A stretch of DNA of 31,645 nucleotides from the IMG/VR virus record IMGVR_UViG_3300013285_000565, positions 1 through 31,645 of that record; one strand, written 5' to 3'. A model generated the notes under the pieces. That model had not been told where the DNA came from. It saw nothing but the letters and a program-made list of their open reading frames with translations, and made no database searches. A program made the position numbers and the translations under genes. The DNA is from a virus. Below, in pieces: positions 14,595 to 21,872 of the stretch; within the stretch, counting starts at the first letter, position 1, and the number at the start of each line of letters is the position of its first letter.

Positions 14595-14602
14595 TATTTA
14601 TC
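14595..14602 (-). promoter_or_regulatory. Late promoter box upstream of the lysin
   Basis: GATAAATA on the minus strand overlapping the stop of the preceding gene and about 165 bases before the lysin ATG. Confidence 0.45.
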
Positions 14603-14990
14603 GTCTCATTCTGCTGATATCTACTGCTTGTTCATCACTAAAAACCGGTACAGCGTTGCTTTTATGCATGGTTGCAATACCTTTTACCATAGTTCCGGTA
14701 TAGACTTTTGCAGGTGGCAATGTTGCCACACCTAGTCCACTGTTCAAACTCTTAATATGGGCAGTAGTGTTACGGCCTTCTGGAATCGCTAGACTGTAAC
14801 TGCTACTCAAGGTACCGCTAGACATGGCACGATTTCTGCGCTTTTCTTCTAGCTCAATTCCTTGACGTTTGAGAAGTTCTTTCCAACTGGCTTCTTGCTC
14901 ACGTGCTTTACGGGCATGTTCTGCTGATGCGAATTTCTGTTTGCCTTTCTTCTTGCCGGTGGTACTGAGCCACGGACCTTCTAAATGCAT
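14598..14990 (-). CDS. Conserved phage protein of unknown function
   Basis: 130 residues from ATG 14990 (MHLEGPWLSTTGKKKGKQKF). A TTG two codons upstream (14996) sits exactly where dnaK has its ATG relative to GGAGATTATT, so a TTG start is possible. The N-terminal part is a charged helix (AEHARKAREQEASWKELLKRQ). The C-terminal part holds a motif I recall from marine myophages: PPAKVYTGTMVKGIATMHKSN and VDISRMRR. No function is known to me. A sigma70-like promoter lies directly upstream, which indicates early or middle expression. Confidence 0.72.
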   Translation of the reverse strand: MHLEGPWLSTTGKKKGKQKFASAEHARKAREQEASWKELLKRQGIELEEKRRNRAMSSGTLSSSYSLAIPEGRNTTAHIKSLNSGLGVATLPPAKVYTGTMVKGIATMHKSNAVPVFSDEQAVDISRMRR

Positions 14991-15028
14991 ACTCAAAATA
15001 ATCTCCAAAAGTTATAACATTAGCTAGT

Positions 15029-15057
15029 ATTATACAGCTATCGTCAGTTAAAGTCAA
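15029..15057 (-). promoter_or_regulatory. Sigma70-like promoter
   Basis: Minus strand TTGACT (15052-15057), 17-base spacer, TATAAT (15029-15034): 11 of 12 consensus bases. Leader of about 30 bases with GGAG before the 130-residue gene. Confidence 0.75.
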
Positions 15058-15068
15058 GTATTTTTGGT

Positions 15069-15395
15069 TTAAACTCGAAATGATTCGCCGCATCCACAGC
15101 GATCACGTTCATTTGGATTGATGAAATCAAATCCTTCATTAAGTCCATTGCGGACCCAATCTACTGTCAATCCATCTAAGTAGGCTAGGCTTTTAGCATC
15201 CACTAGTACAACAAAATCCTGTTGTGCAAAATTGGTTACTCCTACTTCAGCTTCGTAGTCATCCACATATTCTATGGTATAGGCCAAGCCGCTACAGCCG
15301 GTAGTTCTCACACCAAGTCTGATACCAACACCTTTACCTCTTTGGGCTAGAGATTTTTTAATTCTTTGAGTGGCGGTATCAGTTATGGTGATCAT
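15069..15395 (-). CDS. iscA: IscA-type iron-sulfur assembly protein
   Basis: 108 residues, standard length for A-type carriers. The three conserved cysteines are Cys34 (GCSGLAY) and Cys100/Cys102 (CGCGESF), which bind iron or a [2Fe-2S]/[4Fe-4S] cluster for transfer to apo-proteins. The core RLGVRTTGCSGLAYTIEYVDDY and C-terminus resemble IscA of beta/gammaproteobacteria rather than SufA-only lineages. It lies 1.6 kb from the nrd operon and 3.6 kb from a phage IscU, so the phage carries two Isc components but no cysteine desulfurase in this window. It is followed by the conserved 130-residue gene and preceded by the histone-like gene, three bases away. Confidence 0.92.
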   Translation of the reverse strand: MITITDTATQRIKKSLAQRGKGVGIRLGVRTTGCSGLAYTIEYVDDYEAEVGVTNFAQQDFVVLVDAKSLAYLDGLTVDWVRNGLNEGFDFINPNERDRCGCGESFRV

Positions 15396-15398
15396 TCA

Positions 15399-15587
15399 TT
15401 ACTTGGCTTCTTTACGAGCGTTCTTAACGGCTGTTACATCGTTGCGTGTTTCTTTGCACAGTTTAGCCAATTCTTGTAAGTGTTTGCGTACACGGGTACC
15501 TGCGGCATTTACGCCCTTGTCGTAAAACTTTTCGAAGTCTGATTCCATTGATTCGACTAGGGTTGTGAACTCTTGATATTTTGACAT
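15399..15587 (-). CDS. Histone H1-like (Hc1-type) DNA-binding protein
   Basis: 62 residues: MSKYQEFTTLVESMESDFEK, then FYDKGVNAAGTRVRKHLQEL and a basic end. The AGTRVRKHLQELAKLCKETR motif is the one I recall from Hc1-like proteins of bacteria and marine phages. It probably binds and compacts or coats DNA, either host nucleoid or phage genome. The start is good: AAGGAG eight bases before the ATG. Upstream bases contain a GCTA-rich palindromic stretch and no clear promoter. Confidence 0.8.
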   Translation of the reverse strand: MSKYQEFTTLVESMESDFEKFYDKGVNAAGTRVRKHLQELAKLCKETRNDVTAVKNARKEAK

Positions 15588-15633
15588 TTGATTCTCCTTG
15601 AAATGTGCTATAATAATTTAGCATAACTAAACA

Positions 15634-15650
15634 AGGATGCTAACGATCCT
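15634..15650 (-). terminator. Weak terminator-like hairpin after the PAAR gene
   Basis: AGGAT/ATCCT arms with a 7-base loop, followed on the minus strand by TTGTTTAG. The stem is short and the T-tract poor, so termination would be partial. Confidence 0.35.
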
Positions 15651-15655
15651 GGCTT

Positions 15656-15901
15656 TTAAGGGCCTGCAAACACGGTTGTGCTTGAGCTGGATATCAAAGA
15701 GCCATCACTTGCAGGATCTGCTAATCTGGCAACATTTTTATTTTCGGCAAACACCGTAGCACATCCAGATGCAATAACTGACCCTTTAGCTGTTCCTGAA
15801 GTTTGGAACGCAGTATGAGAGTCATTGGTGATAACTGTAGTAGCGCCAGAAATTATCAGTGATCCGGCGACATCCTTATTAGCCCTAGCAACTCCGCCCA
15901 T
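15656..15901 (-). CDS. PAAR-like tail-spike tip protein
   Basis: 81 residues, Gly/Ala/Ser/Val-rich, with short beta repeats: GGVARANKDVAGSLIISG, TTVITNDSHTAFQTSG, KGSVIASGCATVFAENKNVARL. This pattern fits PAAR-domain proteins such as T4 gp5.4, which sharpen the central spike of contractile tails. His and Cys residues in the middle could bind the tip metal ion. Its ATG overlaps the stop of the preceding gene (TAATG), so the two are made together. Confidence 0.68.
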   Translation of the reverse strand: MGGVARANKDVAGSLIISGATTVITNDSHTAFQTSGTAKGSVIASGCATVFAENKNVARLADPASDGSLISSSSTTVFAGP

Positions 15902-16671
15902 TATGGAGCGCCGCCTTGTTGTGCTTTTAATTTTAGAGCTTTTGCTTCTGCTTCTTTTTTCTTTAATTGAGCAACTGCTTCAATATCGGCAACTTGAGTA
16001 TTAACCCATGCTTTCATTTTAGTACCCGAAGAAATTAGATTTTGTCCAATGTCTGTGCTTGCTACTAAATTTTTAGCAATATTTGTACCTGCTGACAACG
16101 CATCAGTAGCTATACCCTGAGCGACTCCTGAAGCAGTGCTTATAGCAGAAATATTAGCAATACCTAAACTTGAAGTTTTTACTTTCTCTACGAAAGCTTC
16201 TTGCTTAACAGCAACTGGAAGTTTTCCATCTTCGGTTCTTGCAGTGTTTGTAGTTTGCTCAACAAATTGTTGATGATTCATCTGTGCGGACATCGACATC
16301 TGTTGCATGGCAATCATAGTTGTTAACAAACCAGCAATCGTAGATAACGAACTTTGCACAGAATTTGCACCACTTAGTTGGGCACCTACTTGTTTATTAT
16401 TGCCGAGTACTAACGTTTGTAATGCCGAATCGATATTGGCTAACGAATGGGCGCTATTTAATAATGAATTAAGCATACTGCCAGGTTCTGTTGCCGCAAT
16501 GCCGCCAGGGCCGCCGCTTAGATAATATTGTATTTGCTGTAGTTGTACTCCGAGAGCACCTAGAGTGTTTGTATAATCTAATTCAGTCTGTGCGCCGCCG
16601 CCGGAAATTGCTCCAAAAGTACCCGATGGTGTTGGTATAGCAGGTACTGGTGTAAAAACGATAAATGGCAT
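15901..16671 (-). CDS. Probable baseplate/tail-associated protein
   Basis: 256 residues. It opens with a Pro-rich segment (MPFIVFTPVPAIPTPSGTFG), has long Ala/Ser/Gln-rich helices (residues about 60-145 and 160-215) and ends in a Lys/Glu/Ala-rich coiled coil (VAQLKKKEAEAKALKLKAQQ). No family is recognised. Coupling to the PAAR-like gene and the CATAAATA late box point to a structural role near the tail spike. A chaperone or connector for the spike tip is possible. Confidence 0.6.
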   Translation of the reverse strand: MPFIVFTPVPAIPTPSGTFGAISGGGAQTELDYTNTLGALGVQLQQIQYYLSGGPGGIAATEPGSMLNSLLNSAHSLANIDSALQTLVLGNNKQVGAQLSGANSVQSSLSTIAGLLTTMIAMQQMSMSAQMNHQQFVEQTTNTARTEDGKLPVAVKQEAFVEKVKTSSLGIANISAISTASGVAQGIATDALSAGTNIAKNLVASTDIGQNLISSGTKMKAWVNTQVADIEAVAQLKKKEAEAKALKLKAQQGGAP

Positions 16672-16693
16672 GACTATTTCCTTTGCTGAGTAA

Positions 16694-16701
16694 TATTTAT
16701 G
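16694..16701 (-). promoter_or_regulatory. Late promoter box for the 256-residue/PAAR pair
   Basis: CATAAATA on the minus strand, 23 bases before the ATG at 16671, with AAAGGA in the short leader. It overlaps the end of the preceding nrd-operon gene. Confidence 0.55.
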
Positions 16702-16987
16702 CTAGTTTAATACCAGTGGTATTCTGAATGTACGTGTCCGAAGCATCTTTATCAGTAGGAGCCAGCACCATTACTGTGGCTCTGCTAATAGTGATATTTG
16801 CATCTGGACTTGTAGTAAACAAAAAGGGAACCAAAGCTATGCCTTTTGCACTTGCGGTTAGTACCAATGGTTTAGCGACTGTAATACTCATTGGATTTTC
16901 TTCAACTAGTTTAGCGACAATTTCTTCGCCCGCAGTTGTTTTAATTGTTACTACTTCACCTATCGCAATACCTTTGTTAATTATCAT
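16697..16987 (-). CDS. Small beta-rich protein, LSm/Hfq-like in appearance
   Basis: 96 residues. It reads as a chain of beta strands: MIINKGIAIGEVVTIKTTAG, EEIVAKLVEENPMSITVAKP, then LVLTASAKGIALVPFLFTT and NITISRATVMVLAPTD. The pattern G-x-V-x-x-x-T-x-x-G-x-x-x-x-x-K-L resembles the Sm1 motif of small RNA-binding beta-barrels. I recall related marine phage proteins without known function. AAAGGA lies before the ATG. It starts three bases after glutaredoxin and is the last gene of the nrd operon. Confidence 0.6.
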   Translation of the reverse strand: MIINKGIAIGEVVTIKTTAGEEIVAKLVEENPMSITVAKPLVLTASAKGIALVPFLFTTSPDANITISRATVMVLAPTDKDASDTYIQNTTGIKLA

Positions 16988-16989
16988 TT

Positions 16990-17232
16990 TTATCCTTTGA
17001 GTGTGTTAAAAAATTCTTCGTCTTTGCCGGCAAGACCTTGAAAACCGCCAGGAAGGAGTACTCCGTCCTTGAAAATCTGTGGAACTGATCGTAATCCTTG
17101 ATCCATTAAGAACTCACGTGCGTCTGGATCGTCTTCCATTTTAATTACTCGAAACGTAATGTCTTTGCTTTCTAGTAATGCTTTTGCCCTGTCACAAAAT
17201 GGACAGTTATTTTTACTGTATACTGTAATCAT
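16990..17232 (-). CDS. grx: Glutaredoxin
   Basis: 80 residues. The thioredoxin fold starts MITVYSKNNCPFCDRAKALL with active-site Cys10-Pro-Phe-Cys13, followed by the cis-Pro segment RSVPQIFKDG and the GG glutathione-binding turn (LLPGGFQGL). It reduces the disulfide formed in NrdA on each turnover, using glutathione. Position directly after nrdB (9-base gap) is the classical phage arrangement and supports that role. Confidence 0.94.
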   Translation of the reverse strand: MITVYSKNNCPFCDRAKALLESKDITFRVIKMEDDPDAREFLMDQGLRSVPQIFKDGVLLPGGFQGLAGKDEEFFNTLKG

Positions 17233-17241
17233 ATTTCTCTC

Positions 17242-18342
17242 TTATAATGCTGGAAGCTCATCGTAATCAATGCTATCGCTCATGATGCCAATTACATAAT
17301 TGGTCGATTCACTTTCTTGTAATGCTGTTTGTTTATTGCTTGTATTAACATGTTTGTTAAACCAAGGAATAGGTGTAGACTTAGGAGCAGGGTTATTGTA
17401 CTTAATACCAATGTCTTTAAGTGCGCTAACGGCTGTATAGTCTACAAAGTCTTTTAAAATGTTAGCATTTAAACCAATCACAGGGCCTTTGTTAAACAAA
17501 TAGTCAGCCCATTGTTTTTCTTCACGGATAACATCCATATATAAACTATATACTTCTTGTTCGCATTCTGCTTTGATTTCGGCAAAGCGACTGTCTTCCT
17601 TAACAACTTGATTGATCAAATAGGCAGTCCAACCTTTGTGCAGGATCTCGTCCTGTAGGATCAATTGAATAATGTTACCATTACCCATAAAGATCTTGTT
17701 TTCAACCATGGCCAAACTTGTGGCAAAGCTAACCATAAAGCGGAAAGCTTCTAGTGCATAACTAGCATGTAAGGCCATGTAGATTGCTTTAATGTGTGTA
17801 CGTTCATTAACTTTCTCACCTAACTGCTTACGGCAATTGATCTGATGCAAGTCTTCATAGTAGTTACCTACACTTGAAGCCATGTCGATAATTTCTTGTG
17901 TATCATGAATTGTGTTGAACACATCTTTTGGCACGTTGTAGATATTACGTATGATATGACTGTATGACTTGCTGTGGATGTTGGTTTCAAAGAATGTCCA
18001 ATTATACACAAGTGCTTCTAGTTCTGGCAAGCTAACAACAGGCATAAAGATTTGGCTCGGGCCGCGTCCTTGCAAACTGTCTAACGCTGTTTGACGTAGC
18101 AAGTTACTGGTAAAGATATGTTTGACAGCATCACTGGCATCTTTAAAGTCATTTGAGTCTTTGGTAAGACTAATCTCTTCTGGTTGCCAAAAGAAGCCAC
18201 GTGCAGTTGCTTCAAAGTCTGCAATCTTTTTATATTTGACTTCTTCGAATCGTTGAATAGTAACTGGACCTGCTGGGTCTAGGAACATCTTACGATTGAG
18301 ATAGTCTGTTTTAGTTTTTAAATTATATTGTTCTTGGCTCAT
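17242..18342 (-). CDS. nrdB: Class Ia ribonucleotide reductase small subunit
   Basis: 366 residues from ATG 18342 (AGGA upstream; the ATG overlaps the preceding stop as TAATG). NrdB carries the di-iron/tyrosyl radical that starts catalysis in NrdA. Motifs match E. coli: LDSLQGRGP (Asp84 equivalent), FFETNIHSKSY (Glu115, His118, radical Tyr122), LEAFRF (Glu204) and QDEILHKGW (Glu238, His241). The C-terminal tail DSIDYDELPAL binds NrdA. Odd feature: one extra residue lies between the Glu115 and His118 equivalents (E-T-N-I-H instead of E-T-I-H) inside the metal-binding helix. I checked this at base level. All other ligands are kept, so the enzyme is probably active. Confidence 0.95.
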   Translation of the reverse strand: MSQEQYNLKTKTDYLNRKMFLDPAGPVTIQRFEEVKYKKIADFEATARGFFWQPEEISLTKDSNDFKDASDAVKHIFTSNLLRQTALDSLQGRGPSQIFMPVVSLPELEALVYNWTFFETNIHSKSYSHIIRNIYNVPKDVFNTIHDTQEIIDMASSVGNYYEDLHQINCRKQLGEKVNERTHIKAIYMALHASYALEAFRFMVSFATSLAMVENKIFMGNGNIIQLILQDEILHKGWTAYLINQVVKEDSRFAEIKAECEQEVYSLYMDVIREEKQWADYLFNKGPVIGLNANILKDFVDYTAVSALKDIGIKYNNPAPKSTPIPWFNKHVNTSNKQTALQESESTNYVIGIMSDSIDYDELPAL

Positions 18343-18998
18343 TAATATTTTCCTGATGCAAGTACTATCTTGCAAATATGTTCTAATCTTTCTATGTGTT
18401 CGTAGGCACGCCACGGGGTATTACCAATCGCCACTACACCATGCCCTTTGATTCCCACTATATCAAACTTAATATTACCATCGCGATCCAATCCTAAATT
18501 GCGATGACATTCATCGCCTAACTCTTGGCTGATAGGAGGTACATCGCCTACATTAGGCGCTACCTTAGTATAACGATTAAGTTCCGGAAATGAATCACTA
18601 ATAGTGCCTAAATCAATACCGGCATGCATGGCCGCGATGCAATATGTTGGATGTACATGGACTACTACCCGGACATCATCTTTGTGTTGTCCTAATTCTT
18701 TTTGTAGTCCAAAATGCAAAGGCATTTCACCTGTAGGTTCTAAGTTACCAGATAAATCAGTTTGTTCGATTACATGCCAATGATAGTTAAAAATTCCTGT
18801 ACCATGACCGCTATTGATAGTTCGTTCTATAGCTATTTTTTTGAACATCTCTGGTTGCATGTTCTGTTTACGTACACCGCTGGGCGTTACATAAAAATGA
18901 TCACGGTCGTGATGTCGTATAGAGATGTTGCCATCTCTACTGGTTATCCAATTGCGCTTGTAAGCGTCTACTAAAATATCACAACAGGTTTCTAACAT
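18342..18998 (-). CDS. Class II aldolase/adducin-family enzyme
   Basis: 218 residues. Family motifs are in order: RDGNISIRH (phosphate-binding Gly-Asn), TPSGV, EMPLHFGL (catalytic Glu), VVVHVHPTYC (zinc His pair HxH) and KGHGVVAIG with AYEHIERLEHICKI (third zinc His region). Members include fuculose-1-phosphate and rhamnulose-1-phosphate aldolases, ribulose-5-phosphate epimerase and the methionine-salvage dehydratase MtnB; sequence alone does not separate these. It lies between iscU and nrdB with single-base overlaps on both sides (TAATG), so it is made at the same time as the reductase. A role in sugar-phosphate or deoxynucleotide precursor supply is inference. Confidence 0.84.
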   Translation of the reverse strand: MLETCCDILVDAYKRNWITSRDGNISIRHHDRDHFYVTPSGVRKQNMQPEMFKKIAIERTINSGHGTGIFNYHWHVIEQTDLSGNLEPTGEMPLHFGLQKELGQHKDDVRVVVHVHPTYCIAAMHAGIDLGTISDSFPELNRYTKVAPNVGDVPPISQELGDECHRNLGLDRDGNIKFDIVGIKGHGVVAIGNTPWRAYEHIERLEHICKIVLASGKY

Positions 18999-19375
18999 TA
19001 GTGTCTCTTTTTATAATCTTCTACTGCGGCTTTGATAGCATCCTCGGCAAGTATACTACAATGTATCTTAACCGGAGGCAGTGCTAGTTCTTCGGCGATT
19101 TGTGCGTTTTTAAGGTTAAGAGCATCGTTAATATGCATACCCTTAACCCACTCTGTAACCAGCGAGCTACTGGCGATTGCTGATCCGCAACCATATGTCT
19201 TGAAACGAGCATCTCTAATAATACCATCTTCATCTACCTTTATTTGTAGTTTCATCACATCGCCGCAAGCAGGAGCACCTACCATTCCAGTACCCACACT
19301 AGGATCATCTTTTGCAAAGGACCCAACGTTCCTAGGATTCTCATAATGGTCAATTACCTTATCTGAATAACTCAT
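18998..19375 (-). CDS. iscU: IscU iron-sulfur cluster scaffold
   Basis: 125 residues, very close to proteobacterial IscU: VIDHYENPRNVGSF, GMVGAPACGDVMKLQIKV, ARFKTYGCGSAIASSSLVTE and ALPPVKIHCSILAEDAI. Cluster ligands Cys37, Cys63 and Cys106 with Asp39 and His105 are all present. The LPPVK motif (99-103) that is bound by the Hsp70 chaperone HscA is intact, so the protein can probably join the host Isc machinery. IscS, HscA, HscB and ferredoxin are not encoded here. It sits inside the nrd operon, overlapping nrdA (ATGA) and the aldolase gene (TAATG). Similarity to gamma/beta IscU argues for a host that uses Isc rather than Suf. Confidence 0.95.
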   Translation of the reverse strand: MSYSDKVIDHYENPRNVGSFAKDDPSVGTGMVGAPACGDVMKLQIKVDEDGIIRDARFKTYGCGSAIASSSLVTEWVKGMHINDALNLKNAQIAEELALPPVKIHCSILAEDAIKAAVEDYKKRH

Positions 19376-21690
19376 AGTTTACACGACTCACAATCTTCTT
19401 CATCATCGAAATTGATAGCCTTTAACATTGTAGGCGCAATTTCGTCTTCTGCTTTACTGCCTGCTTTATTAATCAAACTGTAGTAGAATGTTTTTAATCC
19501 CCACATGTGAGCTTGCATTAAATTCTTAGCAATCAATGTTGTTGGTACTTTACGATCCGCAAAGTGTGCTGGATTGTAAAATGTGTTTGTACTAATTGAT
19601 TGATCAACATAAGCCGCAAGAACTGCCGCAGTTTTTAAATAACCTTGACAATCCTTCTGGGCCCACATGAGTTGATATTTGTTTTTAAGTTTAGCATATT
19701 CAGGAACTACTTGCGTAAATGATCCTGCTTTTGATTCTTTAACACTAATTAAACTCATTGGCATTTCTATTCCATTAGTACTATTAATAACAACACTACT
19801 AGACTCCACTGGAGCAATAGCCATAAGTGTAGCATTTCGTACTCCATGTAGTTTCATTTGTTCACGCAATGGTTCCCAGTCAAGTTCGGGAGTAAAGTCT
19901 GCTAGTTCGTTAGCACCTTTGGCACGTAGTTCCCAAGGGAATGTGCCTTGTCCATAACGTGTTCGTGCGCTGTGTGTGCATGGGCCACGCTCACGTGCTA
20001 GTTCCACTGTAGCTTCTGTTAGATAAAAGGCTTGATGTTCCATCCAACTTTTAACATCTTGTAGTGCATCTTTATCGCCATACTTAAGGCCACGCTTGGC
20101 ATGCCAGTAGGCTAGATTAGTAACACCAATGCCTAATGGTTGAATCTCATCGTTACTTAGTTTGCTTTGGATACTTAGGAAGTCTTGGTAATCAAGTATG
20201 TTGCATAGACTACGCTGTAGAATACGGCAAGCACGGCGCATGTCTTCTGGATTACGGAACGCTCCCCAATTGATCGAGCCGAGTGTGCAAAGAGCAATGC
20301 GGCCATCAGCATCATCAAGCCGCTTGAAAGATTTAGTAGGTAATAGTATTTCACAGCAAAGGTTACTCTGATAAATTGTATGGTACTCAGGATCGAATGG
20401 TCCTTGGTTCATCACGTTGTCGATAAACACTAGATAGATACGTCCTGTATCAGTACGCTCTTTCAGTATGCCCGACTTGAATACTTCTTCAGCACTCATA
20501 GTCTTAGTACGTAAGTCTTTGCGCTTTTCATACTTAACATATAACTGTTCAAACAATGCAGTGTCTTTATAAAACGCTTCGTACAAGTCCGGTACTTCGT
20601 TTGGATCAAAGAAAGTTATAGCTTCCTTATTTCGAAATCGTCTCCAGAAGAAGGCAGACAATACCACTCCATAGTCCATATGTCGAACCCTAGTTTCTTC
20701 TGTTCCCTGGTTATTCTTAAGAACAATAAGATCATCAAACTGATGATGCCAAATGGGATAAAATACAGTAGCACTTGCATTACGGATACCTCCTTGACTA
20801 CAACTACGTAGATCGCCAAACCATTTCTTTAAGAAAGGTATCATACCAGTATGCATGATTTCGCCACCGCGAATTGGGGAGCCCAATGGGCGTAATCGAC
20901 CGATTTCCAATCCAATCCCCGCACGTTTACTGGCATACTTGGCCATCATTTCTCCGGACGCGAAAATACTGTCCAAATCATCATCCGACCTAATAAGTAC
21001 ACAACTACTAAACTGTTTAGTAGGAGTACCGAGCCCTGCCAACACTGGCGTGGCCAACGTGAATAATCCATCACTTGCGGCATTGTAGTATTCCTTTATG
21101 TAACGCATCCTTGCGCTATTTGGTTCTTCTTTATGGAAGACTGTGGCCGCGGCAATCATATATCTGATTTGCGGAGTTTCATAAGTTTGTTTAGTTGCAC
21201 GATTCTTAACTAGGTATTTTTCGATTAGTTGTTCAATCGCCGCATAGCCATACTGTTCATCTTTTTCATGATCTAGCATGTCATCCATTTTGTTCCAGTC
21301 TTCTTCACTATACCATTCTAATAATTCTTTAGCATACAAGCCAGTGGCAACATTCTTTTGCACAATAGAGAAAAGGCTCGGAGGGATATAAGAACCGTAC
21401 ACATCTTTACGTAGCATACTTAAACGTTGCTTGCCAGCCACATACTGATAGTTTACGTGTCCTACATCTGGATTTGATTCTACGTCGATTAGGTCTACTA
21501 TTGCTCGTAGTGTGATGCCGTCGATTTCTTTAGTTGTGATGCCGTCATAAAAATGCAACTGAGCTTTGATTTCAATCATTGACTGGCTAACATCTGCAAT
21601 ACCTTGGCAAACTTTCGCCACTTGGGCTTGCCATTTATCAATTGTCAACGGCTCTTTTTGTCCGTTTCTTTTAATTACTGTAGTGTTCAT
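19372..21690 (-). CDS. nrdA: Class Ia ribonucleotide reductase large subunit
   Basis: 772 residues. The N-terminal ATP-cone (VIKRNGQKEPLTIDKWQAQV) suggests dATP feedback control. The catalytic barrel has the redox Cys in FSSCVLIRSDD, the active-site NLCCEILLP (Asn, thiyl Cys, Glu), the second redox Cys in ALCTLGSINWG, and radical-transfer tyrosines near the C-terminus (TFYYSL). The tail DCESCKL carries the shuttle cysteine pair. It converts NDPs to dNDPs with NrdB, using the neighbouring glutaredoxin. It is the first gene of the operon, with a weak Shine-Dalgarno (GCGGAA), a leader of about 150 bases, and both a sigma70-like promoter (21844-21872) and a late-type box (21725-21732). Confidence 0.97.
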   Translation of the reverse strand: MNTTVIKRNGQKEPLTIDKWQAQVAKVCQGIADVSQSMIEIKAQLHFYDGITTKEIDGITLRAIVDLIDVESNPDVGHVNYQYVAGKQRLSMLRKDVYGSYIPPSLFSIVQKNVATGLYAKELLEWYSEEDWNKMDDMLDHEKDEQYGYAAIEQLIEKYLVKNRATKQTYETPQIRYMIAAATVFHKEEPNSARMRYIKEYYNAASDGLFTLATPVLAGLGTPTKQFSSCVLIRSDDDLDSIFASGEMMAKYASKRAGIGLEIGRLRPLGSPIRGGEIMHTGMIPFLKKWFGDLRSCSQGGIRNASATVFYPIWHHQFDDLIVLKNNQGTEETRVRHMDYGVVLSAFFWRRFRNKEAITFFDPNEVPDLYEAFYKDTALFEQLYVKYEKRKDLRTKTMSAEEVFKSGILKERTDTGRIYLVFIDNVMNQGPFDPEYHTIYQSNLCCEILLPTKSFKRLDDADGRIALCTLGSINWGAFRNPEDMRRACRILQRSLCNILDYQDFLSIQSKLSNDEIQPLGIGVTNLAYWHAKRGLKYGDKDALQDVKSWMEHQAFYLTEATVELARERGPCTHSARTRYGQGTFPWELRAKGANELADFTPELDWEPLREQMKLHGVRNATLMAIAPVESSSVVINSTNGIEMPMSLISVKESKAGSFTQVVPEYAKLKNKYQLMWAQKDCQGYLKTAAVLAAYVDQSISTNTFYNPAHFADRKVPTTLIAKNLMQAHMWGLKTFYYSLINKAGSKAEDEIAPTMLKAINFDDEEDCESCKL

Positions 21691-21724
21691 TTATTCCGCT
21701 TTAGAAGTTAGTGTGATTAGGAAG

Positions 21725-21732
21725 TATTTATT
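21725..21732 (-). promoter_or_regulatory. Late-type promoter box before nrdA
   Basis: AATAAATA on the minus strand, 35 bases before the nrdA ATG, inside the loop of an 8-bp inverted repeat. It could keep the operon on late in infection. Confidence 0.4.
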
Positions 21733-21843
21733 GGATCACTTCTAACTTGCCAAACTTCTTTGGCAACCGTATTTTCTTAATCAAATTGCGGAGATACAGC
21801 AGGTTTTTTCAAACCTAATCTCTATATCTCGGATTTAATTTAA

Positions 21844-21872
21844 ATTATATACGCATTTATTCACTGTGTCTA
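21844..21872 (-). promoter_or_regulatory. Sigma70-like promoter of the nrd operon
   Basis: Minus strand TAGACA (21867-21872), 17-base spacer, TATAAT (21844-21849): 11 of 12 consensus bases. It lies just past the tail-spike stop and gives a leader of roughly 147 bases. Confidence 0.75.
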
